Origin: Progne subis subis
Lineage: Eukaryota > Chordata > Aves > Passeriformes > Hirundinidae
Assembly: GCA_022316685.1 (NCBI GenBank)
Contig: JAKJHU010001514.1
Location: forward strand, 1 to 64,000
Direction of reading: 5' to 3'
DNA: 64,000 bases
The position numbers and the translations under genes are program-made. Positions 32,955 to 43,486 of the stretch are shown in pieces. Within the stretch, counting starts at the first letter, position 1, and every line of letters starts with the position of its first letter. The notes beneath the pieces are model-generated. The model did not search any database, was not told the origin of the DNA, and was given only the letters and a program-made list of their open reading frames with translations.

Positions 32955-34196
32955 TTAACACCTAGGGTGCAAGGGCCCTCCGAGGCCTGTGACCACCTGC
33001 CTGGGCTGCAGGGACCGTCTCGGGGCAGCCTCCTGGAGACCACGCAAGCGCCATGGTCTCGTGGGCGCCGTCTGTGCCACCGAGCTGGGGCTGTTGCTGC
33101 CTGAGTCAGGCACAGCATCCTGGGAGCCCTGCGCTGGACACTGGGGGCTGCAGGATGTTTGTGGCTCTGCCACCTGCTCCTGGGAATGCCTCTCCTTCTC
33201 CAACTGGGCTCCTGTTTGTGCTTCCCAGCTTTCCCTGGCCGTGTCAGTGCCCTGGGACACGCTGGGGCTCTCCATGTGCACGGGATGCTGTTGATGTGGA
33301 AGGGAGCAGGAGGAGTTGTCCAGCGCTTGCTGAGGGTGCGCAGGCGCGGAGGCTTTCCTGAGAGGCCGGGAGGGCTGGAGGCCTCCAGGAGGGAATGTGT
33401 GGGAGGGAGGCAGGAACTGGATGCCAGGGACGGGTCTTGGCAGGCGCAGGATCTTGAAGGGCTGGGGGCTCTCAGCAGGGATGGAGGCTGTGGCAAGCTG
33501 CTGGGAGGGAGGCGGCGTCTCGGCGCTGGGGAGGTTCTGCGAGGGAGGGAGGTGGTTGAGAGCAGGGAGGGACTTGCAGGCTTGGAGGCCGTCAGAGGCG
33601 GTGGAAGCTCCCGGAAGGCTGGATCTGGGCCGGGCCGAGCTTCTCCCAGGGATGCTTGGTGTCCAACACAATCTCCTGGAAGGGCTGGAGGCTGTGCCAG
33701 GAATGGCCCCTCTGGCTGGGAGGAGCCTGCCGGAGGCACGGAAGCGCCCGGAGCAGCGGGACGAGGCACAGCAGGGCAGGTGGCCTCGCTTGCCCAGCTG
33801 CTGCAGGTGCGCCCACAGCGCCCGCCACATGGCAGGATGAAGCGTAGCCCATGTCCCACGGTGAGACCGGAGCAGCAGCATGAGCCCCTGCAGCTCCTTG
33901 GCCACGCTGACGCAGGGGCCGCAGTTGCCGGGTCCTTTGGGGCAAGTGGCGGGAGCATCGGGACACTTCCGAGGGCTTGCGCTAGGCCTGGAGGCCCTGG
34001 CAGCCACAGGGGCTCCTGGGCTCCTGCCTGGGCCCCTGGCCCGGCCCCCGAGCTGCTTGCGCGGCCTCCGAGTCCCGGCCTGCCGGCCCTGCCGTGCCCG
34101 GTGGCCAATGACCCAGCGGACAGCCACCGTGGCCAGCAGCAGGGCAAGTGCAGCCAGCAGGACGCTGACGTCGCTCACGGCTCCGACACGTGCCAT
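32955..34196 (-). CDS. amplified intronless gene, copy C: predicted single-pass membrane protein, 413 aa
   Basis: Second uninterrupted copy, the same length as B and differing by scattered substitutions (for example Asp9 for Asn9, Arg33 for Trp33, Ser-Ser for Ser-Trp near residue 371). Domains as in copy B: membrane helix 9-31, basic segment, Cys85/92/95, Pro/Ser-rich tail. AATAAA overlaps the TAA. It is sandwiched between two retroviruses: the solo LTR/ERV5 complex lies about 360 bp beyond its 3' end, and the ERV2 3' LTR lies about 260 bp upstream of its TATA box in the same orientation. Function unknown. Confidence 0.62.
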   Translation of the reverse strand: MARVGAVSDVSVLLAALALLLATVAVRWVIGHRARQGRQAGTRRPRKQLGGRARGPGRSPGAPVAARASRPSASPRKCPDAPATCPKGPGNCGPCVSVAKELQGLMLLLRSHRGTWATLHPAMWRALWAHLQQLGKRGHLPCCASSRCSGRFRASGRLLPARGAIPGTASSPSRRLCWTPSIPGRSSARPRSSLPGASTASDGLQACKSLPALNHLPPSQNLPSAETPPPSQQLATASIPAESPQPFKILRLPRPVPGIQFLPPSHTFPPGGLQPSRPLRKASAPAHPQQALDNSSCSLPHQQHPVHMESPSVSQGTDTARESWEAQTGAQLEKERHSQEQVAEPQTSCSPQCPAQGSQDAVPDSGSNSPSSVAQTAPTRPWRLRGLQEAAPRRSLQPRQVVTGLGGPLHPRC

Positions 34197-34230
34197 CGCG
34201 ACTGCACTGGCGGCTGTGGGGCCGGCCCGC

Positions 34231-34331
34231 CTTATATAGGGATGGCCCGGTGACCTCACAATGCTGGGGCCGCCACGCGGCGTGACATCACAGCCCAGCC
34301 TCAGGCCGCTGTCACGCCATTTGTGACCTCA
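34231..34331 (-). promoter_or_regulatory. promoter of gene copy C
   Basis: TATATAAG at 34231-34238; CRE-like octamers at 34251-34258, 34283-34290 and 34324-34331. Spacing matches copy B exactly. Confidence 0.7.
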
Positions 34332-34497
34332 CAGCACCGCCTGCCTCAGGGCCAGCAGGACCCACTCAGGCAGCAGGGCGCTGATGGCCAGGAAAGGCCT
34401 GCCACTGAAAATGGGAGCCCAGGCCGTGGCAGCCAAGCTCTCCCAGGAGCACGGGCCACAGCAGGAAGAGGTCAGGTGCCACCAATGCCTAGCCCAT

Positions 34498-35015
34498 TGT
34501 CGAAAAATGCCTTCTTCCCTCTTGCTGCTGAGGACTCCAGCACGGTGTAGATGAATGTAAACGAGAGATCTCTGAAGTTGGGTCTTAGAAGAACAGGTTT
34601 TTGTGTAGAGTGTGAGGCCTTGCTCGGAGCTGCCAGGCGCAGCTGTGGCATGGCCTCGGAAGGTGGGGGCAGTGAGAGATAAAGAAATTCCAAGGGCAAG
34701 ATGCAAGAGGCAAGAGAGAGGAGCAAAGGAGAGAAGAGAACAGAAGTGCGGCCCACTCTCGCAGCCCTCTGATAAGGGGTCTCGAGGTGGGCTGTAACAG
34801 GCTTGTGCCAATGAGGTTACAGATACTTGCTACTTCAGGGGGGGTTACATGTGTGGGATGAATTATACATTGGGGGTTGTTTTCTCAGGCATCTAGTAGC
34901 TAGGACATTTTAAACATCAAAACTTACTTTCAATTCTATCTCAGTTACAGGTTTTACATTCTCAGAGTCCAAGCAATCATATTTATAGGGCTTTCTGGCT
35001 TCATCCTTCCCAACA
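34498..35015 (-). repeat. 3' LTR of ERV2
   Basis: About 518 bp, viral-strand TGTTGGG...TTCGACA. It lacks the CT-rich block present in the 5' LTR, and the polyadenylation hexamer position (about 34597-34603) reads AAAAAC instead of AATAAA. Its U3 encodes the last residues of env. Confidence 0.92.
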
Positions 35016-36292
35016 TCTCCCCCGTTCTTATTAACAACTAAAACGCTAGACACTGTCTTACTCATTACTTTTTGCACACACTGAAGTATGCAGGGAACTG
35101 CTACTAAAACTACAATTACTACTATTAGAACAATCAAACCTATCTTACAAAGTTCCTTTAGCCAAGGTGCAAAGCTCAAACCGTCCAACAAATTGTCCAG
35201 CCAAGATGGGTCATCTATTGTAATTTGGCCAGCTAAATCTCTCAGTTCTTGCAATTGTTTATGAATGGAAACAGAGTGATTGGATAAATTCATGCAGCAC
35301 AAACCTTCAAAATCCTCACAACCATGTCCATGTGCCAGAAGAAGGTAGTCAATGGCAGCTCTGTTTTGTAAAGTGGCATGTCTGATTGCTTCTTCATCTG
35401 TCAGCAAGTCACTGATCATAGTAGAGGTGGCATTTACTTCTTTGCTGAGCCAGCATCCTAACTTGTTCAGTTGTTTTAGGGCAATTGAGGAGCTTAGCTG
35501 AGGCAGGAAAATGCTAGCAGCAATTGACTCTCCTGAGTTCCAAGGATGGAAATTACTATCACAGTTGCTCTCATATTCATGTCCCCAGGAGGATCTAATC
35601 CTCCTGCTTTTCTTTTTGACTGCTTTTTTGACACTGGGAGCAATTATTGTAAGTTGTCCCATGGCGCAAGGACCACCATCTATTTTTGAAGGTATACCTT
35701 GCCAGGCCCTGTCTCCACAGATGAGCCAAATCCCTTTAGGAAATCGAATAGGAAGTTTGTTAAAGCGATCTGCTTGGGGTTCATCATACATGAGAAGCTT
35801 AGTTTGATTGCACCAGGAAGTCACGTTGCTATAAACTGGGTGATAAGGGGTAACGTTTAAATGAGAGTCATTTTCTCCTCGGAAATGAAAGAAGTAACAG
35901 GTGCTCATAGTTAATGAGCCTAGGATTTCTAGCTCTTGGAGGTCAGATTTATCAACTTTAGAATTGTCAATATAAGTTTGGTGGTTTTGGCTGGGAGTTG
36001 GGGATATGTGATGATAATCATATGGCCAATATTTGTCAAAAGTAACATTGTCAAAACCTTCTGGAAGAGGCACTCCAACTAAACAGGTCGAAAAAGGTTT
36101 GTCAGGGCTTGTGTCAGATAGACAGATGGTGTCAGAGCCTGCAGACTTGGCTAAAGCAACCCAGACATTTGTCTTTGGTTGACTTACAGGTAAAGCTTGA
36201 CTACAAAAACTAAAACAAAAGAACAAAAGTAACATGCATGCACGCAAATGATAAAACTTCAGTCTTTTCTTGGGCTGCTTTTGGCGGATCAT
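34910..36292 (-). CDS. env: ERV2 env: uninterrupted envelope precursor, 460 aa, alpharetrovirus-type
   Basis: Open for 460 residues from an ATG that overlaps the pol stop. Seen: hydrophobic leader about 17-32; surface subunit with several N-X-S/T sites (for example NVT at 82, 146 and 156); Lys/Arg-rich cleavage region 222-233; fusion-peptide-like stretch about 253-275; a helical region with the conserved LQNRAAID motif at 308-315; CX6CC at 325-333; membrane anchor about 384-400; cytoplasmic tail whose last 35 residues are encoded in the LTR. The TM subunit is clearly of the avian sarcoma/leukosis type although the pol gene is beta-like. The surface subunit is short. Whether it is expressed or has been kept by selection is not known. 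Confidence 0.9.
   Translation of the reverse strand: MIRQKQPKKRLKFYHLRACMLLLFFCFSFCSQALPVSQPKTNVWVALAKSAGSDTICLSDTSPDKPFSTCLVGVPLPEGFDNVTFDKYWPYDYHHISPTPSQNHQTYIDNSKVDKSDLQELEILGSLTMSTCYFFHFRGENDSHLNVTPYHPVYSNVTSWCNQTKLLMYDEPQADRFNKLPIRFPKGIWLICGDRAWQGIPSKIDGGPCAMGQLTIIAPSVKKAVKKKSRRIRSSWGHEYESNCDSNFHPWNSGESIAASIFLPQLSSSIALKQLNKLGCWLSKEVNATSTMISDLLTDEEAIRHATLQNRAAIDYLLLAHGHGCEDFEGLCCMNLSNHSVSIHKQLQELRDLAGQITIDDPSWLDNLLDGLSFAPWLKELCKIGLIVLIVVIVVLVAVPCILQCVQKVMSKTVSSVLVVNKNGGDVGKDEARKPYKYDCLDSENVKPVTEIELKVSFDV
35016..35029 (-). other. polypurine tract of ERV2
   Basis: Viral strand AAGAACGGGGGAGA directly before the 3' LTR. Confidence 0.75.
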
Positions 36293-39020
36293 CTTCTCCT
36301 GGTGATTCTGTGCAGCTCAGGTCTGGGTGCGTGCTTCTTGGTTTGCAGCAGTACTGGCTGATGTGGGGGTCTCAGCGGGCTTCGATGCGTGGTACGGTTT
36401 CATGTTCTTTGCTGGAATCCACCGGAGTCCTTTTTCTGTGGAGACACACGCAAACCCCTTCCCCCATGTTATAAGATTGTATGCTCCTTCAATTTGTCCT
36501 GAATCTAGGTTTTTAATTAAAACTGGGGGGGTTCTCCTTTAGTTTTGCTTTCTTATTGTTTAAGAAAATGTCTGTAAATGGGGGGGTCTGGCTCTTCTGC
36601 AGAGCTGTTCAGAAATTATAAAACATACAGGGCTGTATTCAACCTCTTTTGAGGTACAGCCTGGTCTTCTCCCCCTTTCTGTTGATCTAAAATGCATTTT
36701 AGAGTTTGATGTGTTCTTTCCATCGTTCCTTGACTCGTGGGAGAGTAAGAAATGCCAAATGTATGGCGAACACCCCAATCATTCAGGAATGCAGTTAATT
36801 CTTGTGAGGTGTATGAAGGACCATTATCAGTTTTAATTTCTTGGGGGACACCTAAATAGGAGAAAGCTTGTGAAAAATGCTGGCAAACATGCTTAGCTGT
36901 TTCTCCTGCATGTACAGAAGCAAAAACTGCATTTGAAAATGTATCGATAGAGACACGGATATTTTTAAGTTTCCCAAAAGAGGGGTACTTAGTAACATCT
37001 GTTTGCCATTTCTGTAAACTTTCCAACCCCCTTGGGTTGGTGGCTCCTGAAGAGGGGAGAGGTTGAACTTGCTGACAGTTTGGGCAAGCTCGTACAATAT
37101 TTTGTGCTTGTTCTAAGGTAAGGTGAAAATCTCGTTTGATTGCTTGTGCATTTTGGTGAAAAAATGCATGACTCAGTTTGGCTTGTTCAACAGTATTAGG
37201 TAAGGTGGTTGTAGCAAGCACTGAGGTAGAATTTTCAATGCTTGCTGCACCTTCCTCATCAGATGCAGCTGATGCCAATGCATCAGCTCGTGCATTTCCC
37301 TCTGCCATAAATCCTGGAAGACCTGAATGAGCTCTAATGTGAGAAATAAAATAAGGATTAGTTCTGTGTGATAAAATTTGATAGAGACAGGTGAGCCAAA
37401 GGCACAACTTGTTGTTGTTCACATCCTTTAGAACAGATCCTTCAATTCTCTTAATAACATTAGCAACGTATGCCGAATCAGTGATCAGGTTGAAAGGTTC
37501 TGGAAAGAGCTGAAATGCTCTTACAACTGCTGCCAATTCAACAATTTGGGGAGAACCTTCAACCTTTTGAACATCTTGTTCCCAGGTTTTAGTATTTTTA
37601 TTTTGCCATGTGACGACTGAATTGTGCGTTCGTCCTGACCCATCAGTGAAGATAGTGACTGCATCTAGAGGCTCTTCACTGATCAGGGGTTTTTCTTTGT
37701 AACATAATTTAGCTTTGATCATTTTGTGTGCTGGATAATGAATGGAACAAATGCCTGGGAAATCAAGCAAGGCATACAGCAAGTCTTCTGATTTTTGCAT
37801 TGCCCAATCAAAATAGGTTTTCTTCATGGGCAGATAGATGATTGCAAATCCACGACCTGCTATTGAAAGAAGCCTTGTTCTACCTTTGATGATGATTTGA
37901 GACATCATTTCTAAAGGTGTGAGGATTGTCTTTGGCGACCTGCATGAGATAAAAACCCATTCAATTATTAACAACGGATCTTTGTGGGAAGAATCCCACT
38001 GAAAGATGAGACCACACAGTCTCAGCTTTTCTCCTAAGATTACAAGGAAAAAGGGTTTGTCAGGGACACAGCGATGTGCTTGCCTGCTCTGCAGAGCACT
38101 GGTGATTTCTTCTAAGGCCTTGTGAGCCTTAGGAGTGAGGGATCTGGGGGATCTGATGTCATTATCCCCTTTCAGCAAATCAAAAAGTGGAGCAAGTTCA
38201 TCAGCTGTGATTCCAAGGACAGACCTGACCCAGTTAATTTCTCCTAAAAGCTGCTGCAAGTCTTGCAAGGTGTGAACATCAGTTCAGATTTGTATCTTTT
38301 GAGGAGTGACGGACCGTTCTGTCAGTTTCCAACCTAAATATTTCCAGGGAGCAGTCTCTTGTATTTTTGATACAGAGATCACCAGTCCATTCTCTTTGAT
38401 TTCAGCAACAACGCAATTGCAAGTCATTTCCATTTGTTTTCGTGTTGGTGCTGCGATGAGCAAATCATCCATGTAGTGGAGAATAACTGATTGTGTGAAC
38501 TGTTCACAGACTGGAGACAGTGCACGGGCTACAAAATGGTAGCAGATAGTTGGAGAATTTTTCATCCCTTGGGGTAAAACGAGCCAATGATATCTTTGGA
38601 GCGGTTCTTGCAGGTTTGTACTTGGAACAGAAAAGGCAAAACGAGGTGCGTCGTCTGGATGCAGTGGGATATTGAAAAAACAGTCTTTTAGATCTATGAT
38701 TACAAGTGGCCAGTCTCTCGGGATCATGGAAAGGTTGGGTAGACCAGGTTGGAGGGGACCCATGTTCTCCATCACTGCGTTGATCTTCCTGAGATCTTGT
38801 AACAATCACCAGGTGTTGGAGGTTTTCTTATGAATTACAAATACAGGTGAGTTCCAGGGACTGTTAGTGGGCTTAATGTAGCCTTTTTGCAGTTGTTCAG
38901 CTACTAGATCCTTGAGGGCACTCAGCTTATTGTCTGGCAGGGGCCACTGGTCAACCCAGACAGGGGTGTCAGTTTTCCAGATTAGTTTGAGAGTGCCGAG
39001 TGCTTCAGTGGCCCCTATGA
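36289..39020 (-). pseudogene. pol: ERV2 pol with in-frame stop and frame breaks
   Basis: RT, RNase H and integrase of the ERV1 family. An in-frame TGA near 38811-38813 replaces an Arg codon (CGA in ERV1), a CpG-decay type change, before the DLRKINAV motif. RT core runs 38805-38284 with YMDD near 38470. After a stop at about 38282, 38268-36616 is open across connection, RNase H (TIFTDGSG) and integrase with HHCC, WQTDV, TDNGPSY and MERTHQ (D, D, E). Small indels near 36615 end the frame before the C-terminal tail, and the terminal TGA overlaps the env ATG. Defective as a whole. Confidence 0.9.
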
Positions 39021-39851
39021 AAAACTCAGTTCAATTTTGGCTCCCCATTGAGAATGCAAGTCCCTTCCCCACACTGTGATGGGCTTTTGCACTACATAGG
39101 GACAGATCACTGCTTTCTTCTCATCTGGTCCTGTAATGGTGATTACAGATTTGCTTTGCAAGCATGGAGTGACACTTCCGATGCCTGTGAGGGTACCTGG
39201 GGGAGTTATTAACTTCCAATCTTTTGGCCAATAGTAAGAAGAGATCACAGAAACATTTGCGCCAGTATCTATCATTCCTTTGATGTTAACTTGAAGCCCA
39301 CCATTTGACAATTCACAAGTTAGCATTGGTCTTTGTTCACTTATGTGTTGAACCCATAGAACTTCAGGATTTTCAGGAGTGACAGGGAAACAGCGTGGTG
39401 GCATTTGGTCCATAGTTCCCATAGGCAATGCTATGGCAATAGCTATGGGGGTTCTGGGAGGAATGTGCAATGGGGGATAGCAGGCATTGGCTAGCACTAG
39501 TAATTCTTCGTTGCAGTTAACAGACATCACACAAGGCAAAACAAGCAGTCCCAGGATGCTATTTCTTTCTTTACCAACAACTAAAAAGTCTTGCTTGTGT
39601 TGTGAAGGCCCAGTGATCCCTGTTGAGATATAATCGTAGCCATCATCTTTTAGAAAGGTTGTTGGCTTGGAGGTTGCCAAGGTGCACCAGGTCCCTGGGG
39701 GTAGTAGGTTTGGGTCATTACTTGGGATTGTGCTGGTGATGAAGCAAAGAGCTTTTGGGTCGGGGTATTCACAAATTTCTCCTCGGGCGCTTGGGGTGCC
39801 ATTACTTGTTTCTTCATGCGATGGCACGGCGGGCTCCCCTTGGGGTTTTTT
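39015..39851 (-). CDS. pro: ERV2 pro: dUTPase-like domain and aspartic protease, open frame
   Basis: Open -1 frame relative to gag, entered at the slippery site at 39845-39851. The N-terminal half is dUTPase-like (from [12 protein letters not shown] to [13 protein letters not shown]), without recognisable dUTPase catalytic motifs. The C-terminal half is a retropepsin with [12 protein letters not shown] (Asn where ERV1 has Asp, but the catalytic DTG kept) and GRDLHSQWG. Stop TAG at 39015-39017; pol continues at -1. Confidence 0.75.
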   Translation of the reverse strand, partial: KKPQGEPAVPSHEETSNGTPSARGEICEYPDPKALCFITSTIPSNDPNLLPPGTWCTLATSKPTTFLKDDGYDYISTGITGPSQHKQDFLVVGKERNSILGLLVLPCVMSVNCNEELLVLANACYPPLHIPPRTPIAIAIALPMGTMDQMPPRCFPVTPENPEVLWVQHISEQRPMLTCELSNGGLQVNIKGMIDTGANVSVISSYYWPKDWKLITPPGTLTGIGSVTPCLQSKSVITITGPDEKKAVICPYVVQKPITVWGRDLHSQWGAKIELSFS

Positions 39852-42800
39852 TGATTGTATTTTCTGCTGATGTCCTGTCTGGCTGGACACTGCCAGGCAG
39901 GAGACTTTCCCTTTTTACAGATGGAGCTGCGATCTGGTGCTTGCACACCTCTTTTGATGTTTGGGCAGTTCTTCATGCTATGTCCAGGTCGCTTGCAGAA
40001 ATAGCAAGGACCTGAAGTCACAGCGGCTTGCATAACAGCGTTGTCTTGTTGTTGTGAGCTTAGATGCAGGGCGGTTAAGATTTCAGTAAGTTTCTGGTCT
40101 CGTGTTTCAGCTTGTGCTGCTTGTACTGTGAGAGCCCTTTCAATTTTTTCTCCAATAGTTTTTCCAAGTTCATTTGCTTGAATCGTTGCGACGTGCTGTG
40201 GGCTCCCTATTTGGTTACAGGCATCAATCATTTCAGGCACTGTGGGTCTCTCTTTTCCCAGGGCTTTGATTGCTCTTCTACATTCTGGGCTTGCATTATT
40301 TTCAATGATGTCCCGTATCATGATTGGGAGAGCTATATCATAACCGCATTGTCTTTCTGCTGTTTAGATCACTCGATCCACAAAAGAGGTAAATGGTTCA
40401 GATGAATCTTGACTGATTAAGTTGTAGGCTTTTTCAAAACTTCCTGCAGGCTGATTTGTACAAAGGCTCTACGAGCCATCTTTTTGATGTCGTCTAATGC
40501 TGTTCTGGGTAAGTTCACTTGATTATCATTCTGGTCATCAGGAGGGTCACCAGTTAGCTTTGACATAGTAAGGGTACGAAGGTCTACATCAGTACTTTGT
40601 CTGTACATCTGCAGTACGTTTGTGAGCAACCTTCTCCATTGAAATTCCCACAGCATATACTGAGAATCTGTGAGAATCACAGCAGCAAGGTTTTTGCAGT
40701 CATTTGGTGTAAGTGTATGTCCTTCCAGGGTGCTTTTTAGCAGTTGTTTAAAGTATAGAGAGCAGATGCCACTGTCTTTTATCACTTTTCTTAATTCCTT
40801 TATTTCATGAGATGGGATCGCTGTCCATGTTCTGGGACCTCCGGCTTGCTGGCTGAATATCACAGGCATGGCTAGAGGATTTAGAGTTTCTTCTTTGCAA
40901 ATTTCATGTGTGACTTCATGCCAGTCTGTCATTTGAACATCATCAGAACATTTCTGTGGACCTTCCAAAATTGGGACTGGTGGTGGTGGATGTTCAGCTT
41001 TGAGAGAGCTGCCTGCAAGGGCAAAACAGTTCTCTTTCTGTCCTGTATTTGTTAGATTGGCTGCTACATTCCATCCTCTCCCTTCTCGTTGCATGGTTTG
41101 TGTGTGAAGCTGTGGTCCTGTCATGCTTGGGCATGATGCAAGATGCGGTGGCAGAGGCAGGCATGCAGGAGGCACAGGCAGGGATGCAGGAGGCACAGGC
41201 AGGAACGCAGGAGGCACAGACCCTGTCAGTGGAGACATGTGAGAAGAGCTTGGAGCCGCGGGAGGATTGGGCAGGCACGAAGCTGTCACTGTAGCATGTA
41301 GGTTCGGAGCTGGAAGAGGGGCGGAAGGATACATATAAGTCGCTGTGGAATCATGTTGCTGTTGTCCTGTGTGCAGAGTTGTGGGTGAATGAAGGGCGGC
41401 TGGAAGCTGTAGTTCTGCAGAAGCTGCTGATGGCTGCAGCATCGGGGGCTGTGCAGCACGCGCGGCACTGTGGACTATTTGTGATGGCACTGTAACAAGA
41501 TCCGGCTGAGCGCAGGCCTCTGCATGGGGCGCGCGGGACCCCTCAGGCTGTATCAAAGTCAGTGATGCGGCTTGGCACGAACTGCGCATGCGTGAGGTGC
41601 ACAGTCTCGGGGTGGGGAGGTGTCATGGCAACTGCTTGCATTGGGTGTGCGGGAGGCGGCGGGGCCGCGGGAGGGAACGCGAAGGAGTCTGCGGGCACAG
41701 GACACATCAGGGCCAGGGCAGGGGGCAGCGCCACGAACCCGGTGGCAGCCGCGGCTCCTGGCGCAGCAGTGGGGGCGGCAGGGATGGGAGGGCTGGCTGG
41801 GGCACGCCGCGGAGCAGGGACGGGGCTTGCACGGCCATCTGCCGTCTGTGCTGTGGCACTCAGCGGCTGGTAGCTAGCAAGTTGGGCAGGGGCCCGCCGC
41901 GGAGCAGGGACTGGAACGGGCTGCAGCGTCCGCTGCGGTGCGGGGCTGGGGCAGTCTGCAGGTGGCAGAACACGCAGGGGGATGGTGGGCATCTCCGCGT
42001 CAGTGTGCGCCAGGGGAACTGCAGGCACGGGCACCAGCGGCGCCGCAGCCGGCACCGCCGGCTCATTGAAAGGCAGCGGCGGCGAGGCAGCGGCGGGTAC
42101 GGGAGAGAGCGGCGGCACCACCAGCGCCGCTTCAGCTGCTGCGAGGGGACCCTGCGCTGCCTGCAGGAGGGTCGCAGCCTGGGTGTGAAGAAGGCTAGCG
42201 ACTGCAGCGGCTACAGCTGCAATGTGGTGGCTGGCGGAGCGGAGGGACCCGCGCTGGGGAGGGGGGGTGATCTAGCCTGAGCCGCGGGGTGAGGAGGGGG
42301 TGTGGCTGCCTCGGTGTCAGCAGCGAGAAGCGCCGCCGGGATGCCTTCAGTGGGCGGGCTCGCAGGGGCAGAGGCGGGGATGGGGCACGGCACACCGGAG
42401 CGAGGGGAGGGAGCACCGGTAACAGGAATTCCAGCCGTGAACGGGACCGAGGGTGCGGTGGGAGGGGTCACAGGGTCTGGTGGGGGCGATGGGGCTGAGG
42501 GGACGGGTGCCGCAGCCACGTGGGTGGGGGATGGAGCCGCGATGCCGAAACCGCGTGGTGCAGAGGGGGGGAGGGGGGTGGTTTCTGCTGCAGACCCGCG
42601 GCCGTGCTGAGGGGATCTCCGGGACCAGCAGGACTAGATGCCGCAGCTGCAGCGGCGTTTTTTGCAGCAAAGAGCTCAACGAGAGCTCTGCAAGCAGGTA
42701 CAAGTTCAACAACAGCAAAATTCTTTCGTGAAATATCATTAAAGAGTCGATTTCCAACTGAGTCCCAAAAGTCTCTGGTAAAGACAGCTGAACGGTCAGC

Positions 42801-42935
42801 ACTGGGAAAGTTAACTAGAGTCCATTCTAAAAGATCTTTTAGCTCTTGCTTAGGTAAAGTACTGTTGTTGTCACGTAAAAGGTGCTTAAGTTGTTTATAG
42901 AGATCTCTATCAAGGGTAAAACGAGACAGACCCAT
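39650..42935 (-). pseudogene. gag: ERV2 gag, frameshifted
   Basis: Starts MGLSRFTLDRD at 42935 (glycine for myristoylation); an ATG 51 bases upstream is in frame but less plausible. Matrix continues to about 42640, followed by a long GC-rich Pro/Ala/Ser-rich spacer (42600-41300) read in changing frames. A Pro-rich segment with repeated PVPPA-type units precedes the capsid (41589-40417). Capsid ends prematurely at a one-base shift near 40420 and resumes at 40321. Nucleocapsid has CYFCKRPGHSMKNC, and gag ends at TAA 39650-39652. Confidence 0.85.
39845..39851 (-). promoter_or_regulatory. gag-pro -1 frameshift slippery heptamer (ERV2)
   Basis: A AAA AAC in gag-frame codons CAA AAA AAC, 240 bases before the gag stop. 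Confidence 0.82.
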
Positions 42936-42986
42936 ACTGTTTAGAGAAGTGTAGCTCACCTCGATGTCGCAGAAGCAGGTCCTCAC

Positions 42987-43465
42987 TCGAGATCCAACGT
43001 GGGGGTTGGCCAGACACTCCAGTCAGGTCTCAGGACTCTGCTCGGGGTCCCCCTCAGAGCCACGGCTCCAGGCGCTGCTCAGGAACAGCTTTTCCATGCT
43101 CGGGGATGCAAACCTCCACTCAGCGCCTAAATGCGGGCAGTGCCAAGCAGTGCCCACCTGCGCTCAATGCACGTGGAAACGTACCACGGCAAAAGTTCCC
43201 TCCGTGAGCCACAGTGGCCGCCGCTCAACAGCAGCCGTCTGTGCTCGAGGGATCCAAGGCAAAACCTTCTCAGAGCTCAGAGTGTCCGCTATGAAGTAAC
43301 GGTTCTCGGTGCTCAAGGTTTTGTCCTCGGCAACTTTAAAGAGCTGCAGCCTCACGCTGCTCAGCAGCGATGTGCTGTGCTCACGACACCGATCAGAGCG
43401 CACTTAGCAATTTAGTTACCGTCCCTGATGAAGTCTCTCATAGCTTGAAAGGCTGGGTCCTGCGT
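42987..43465 (-). other. ERV2 untranslated leader
   Basis: Region between the primer-binding site and gag. No gene seen. It should hold the packaging signal and splice donor, but I cannot place either. Confidence 0.5.
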
Positions 43466-43483
43466 CTTCCACATTGGGCGCCA
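43466..43483 (-). other. primer-binding site of ERV2, lysine-tRNA-like
   Basis: Viral strand TGGCGCCCAATGTGGAAG, three bases inside the LTR; close to the tRNA-Lys(1,2) site used by many betaretroviruses. Confidence 0.75.
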
Positions 43484-43486
43484 ATT

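Larger units (their letters stand above)
32592..34497 (-). repeat. gene unit C, proximal part with gene C
   Basis: Homology to unit B resumes at the second ATTATC copy and ends at 34497 (..AGCCCAT), where the ERV2 3' LTR begins. The rest of the unit upstream of the gene is missing. Confidence 0.9.
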
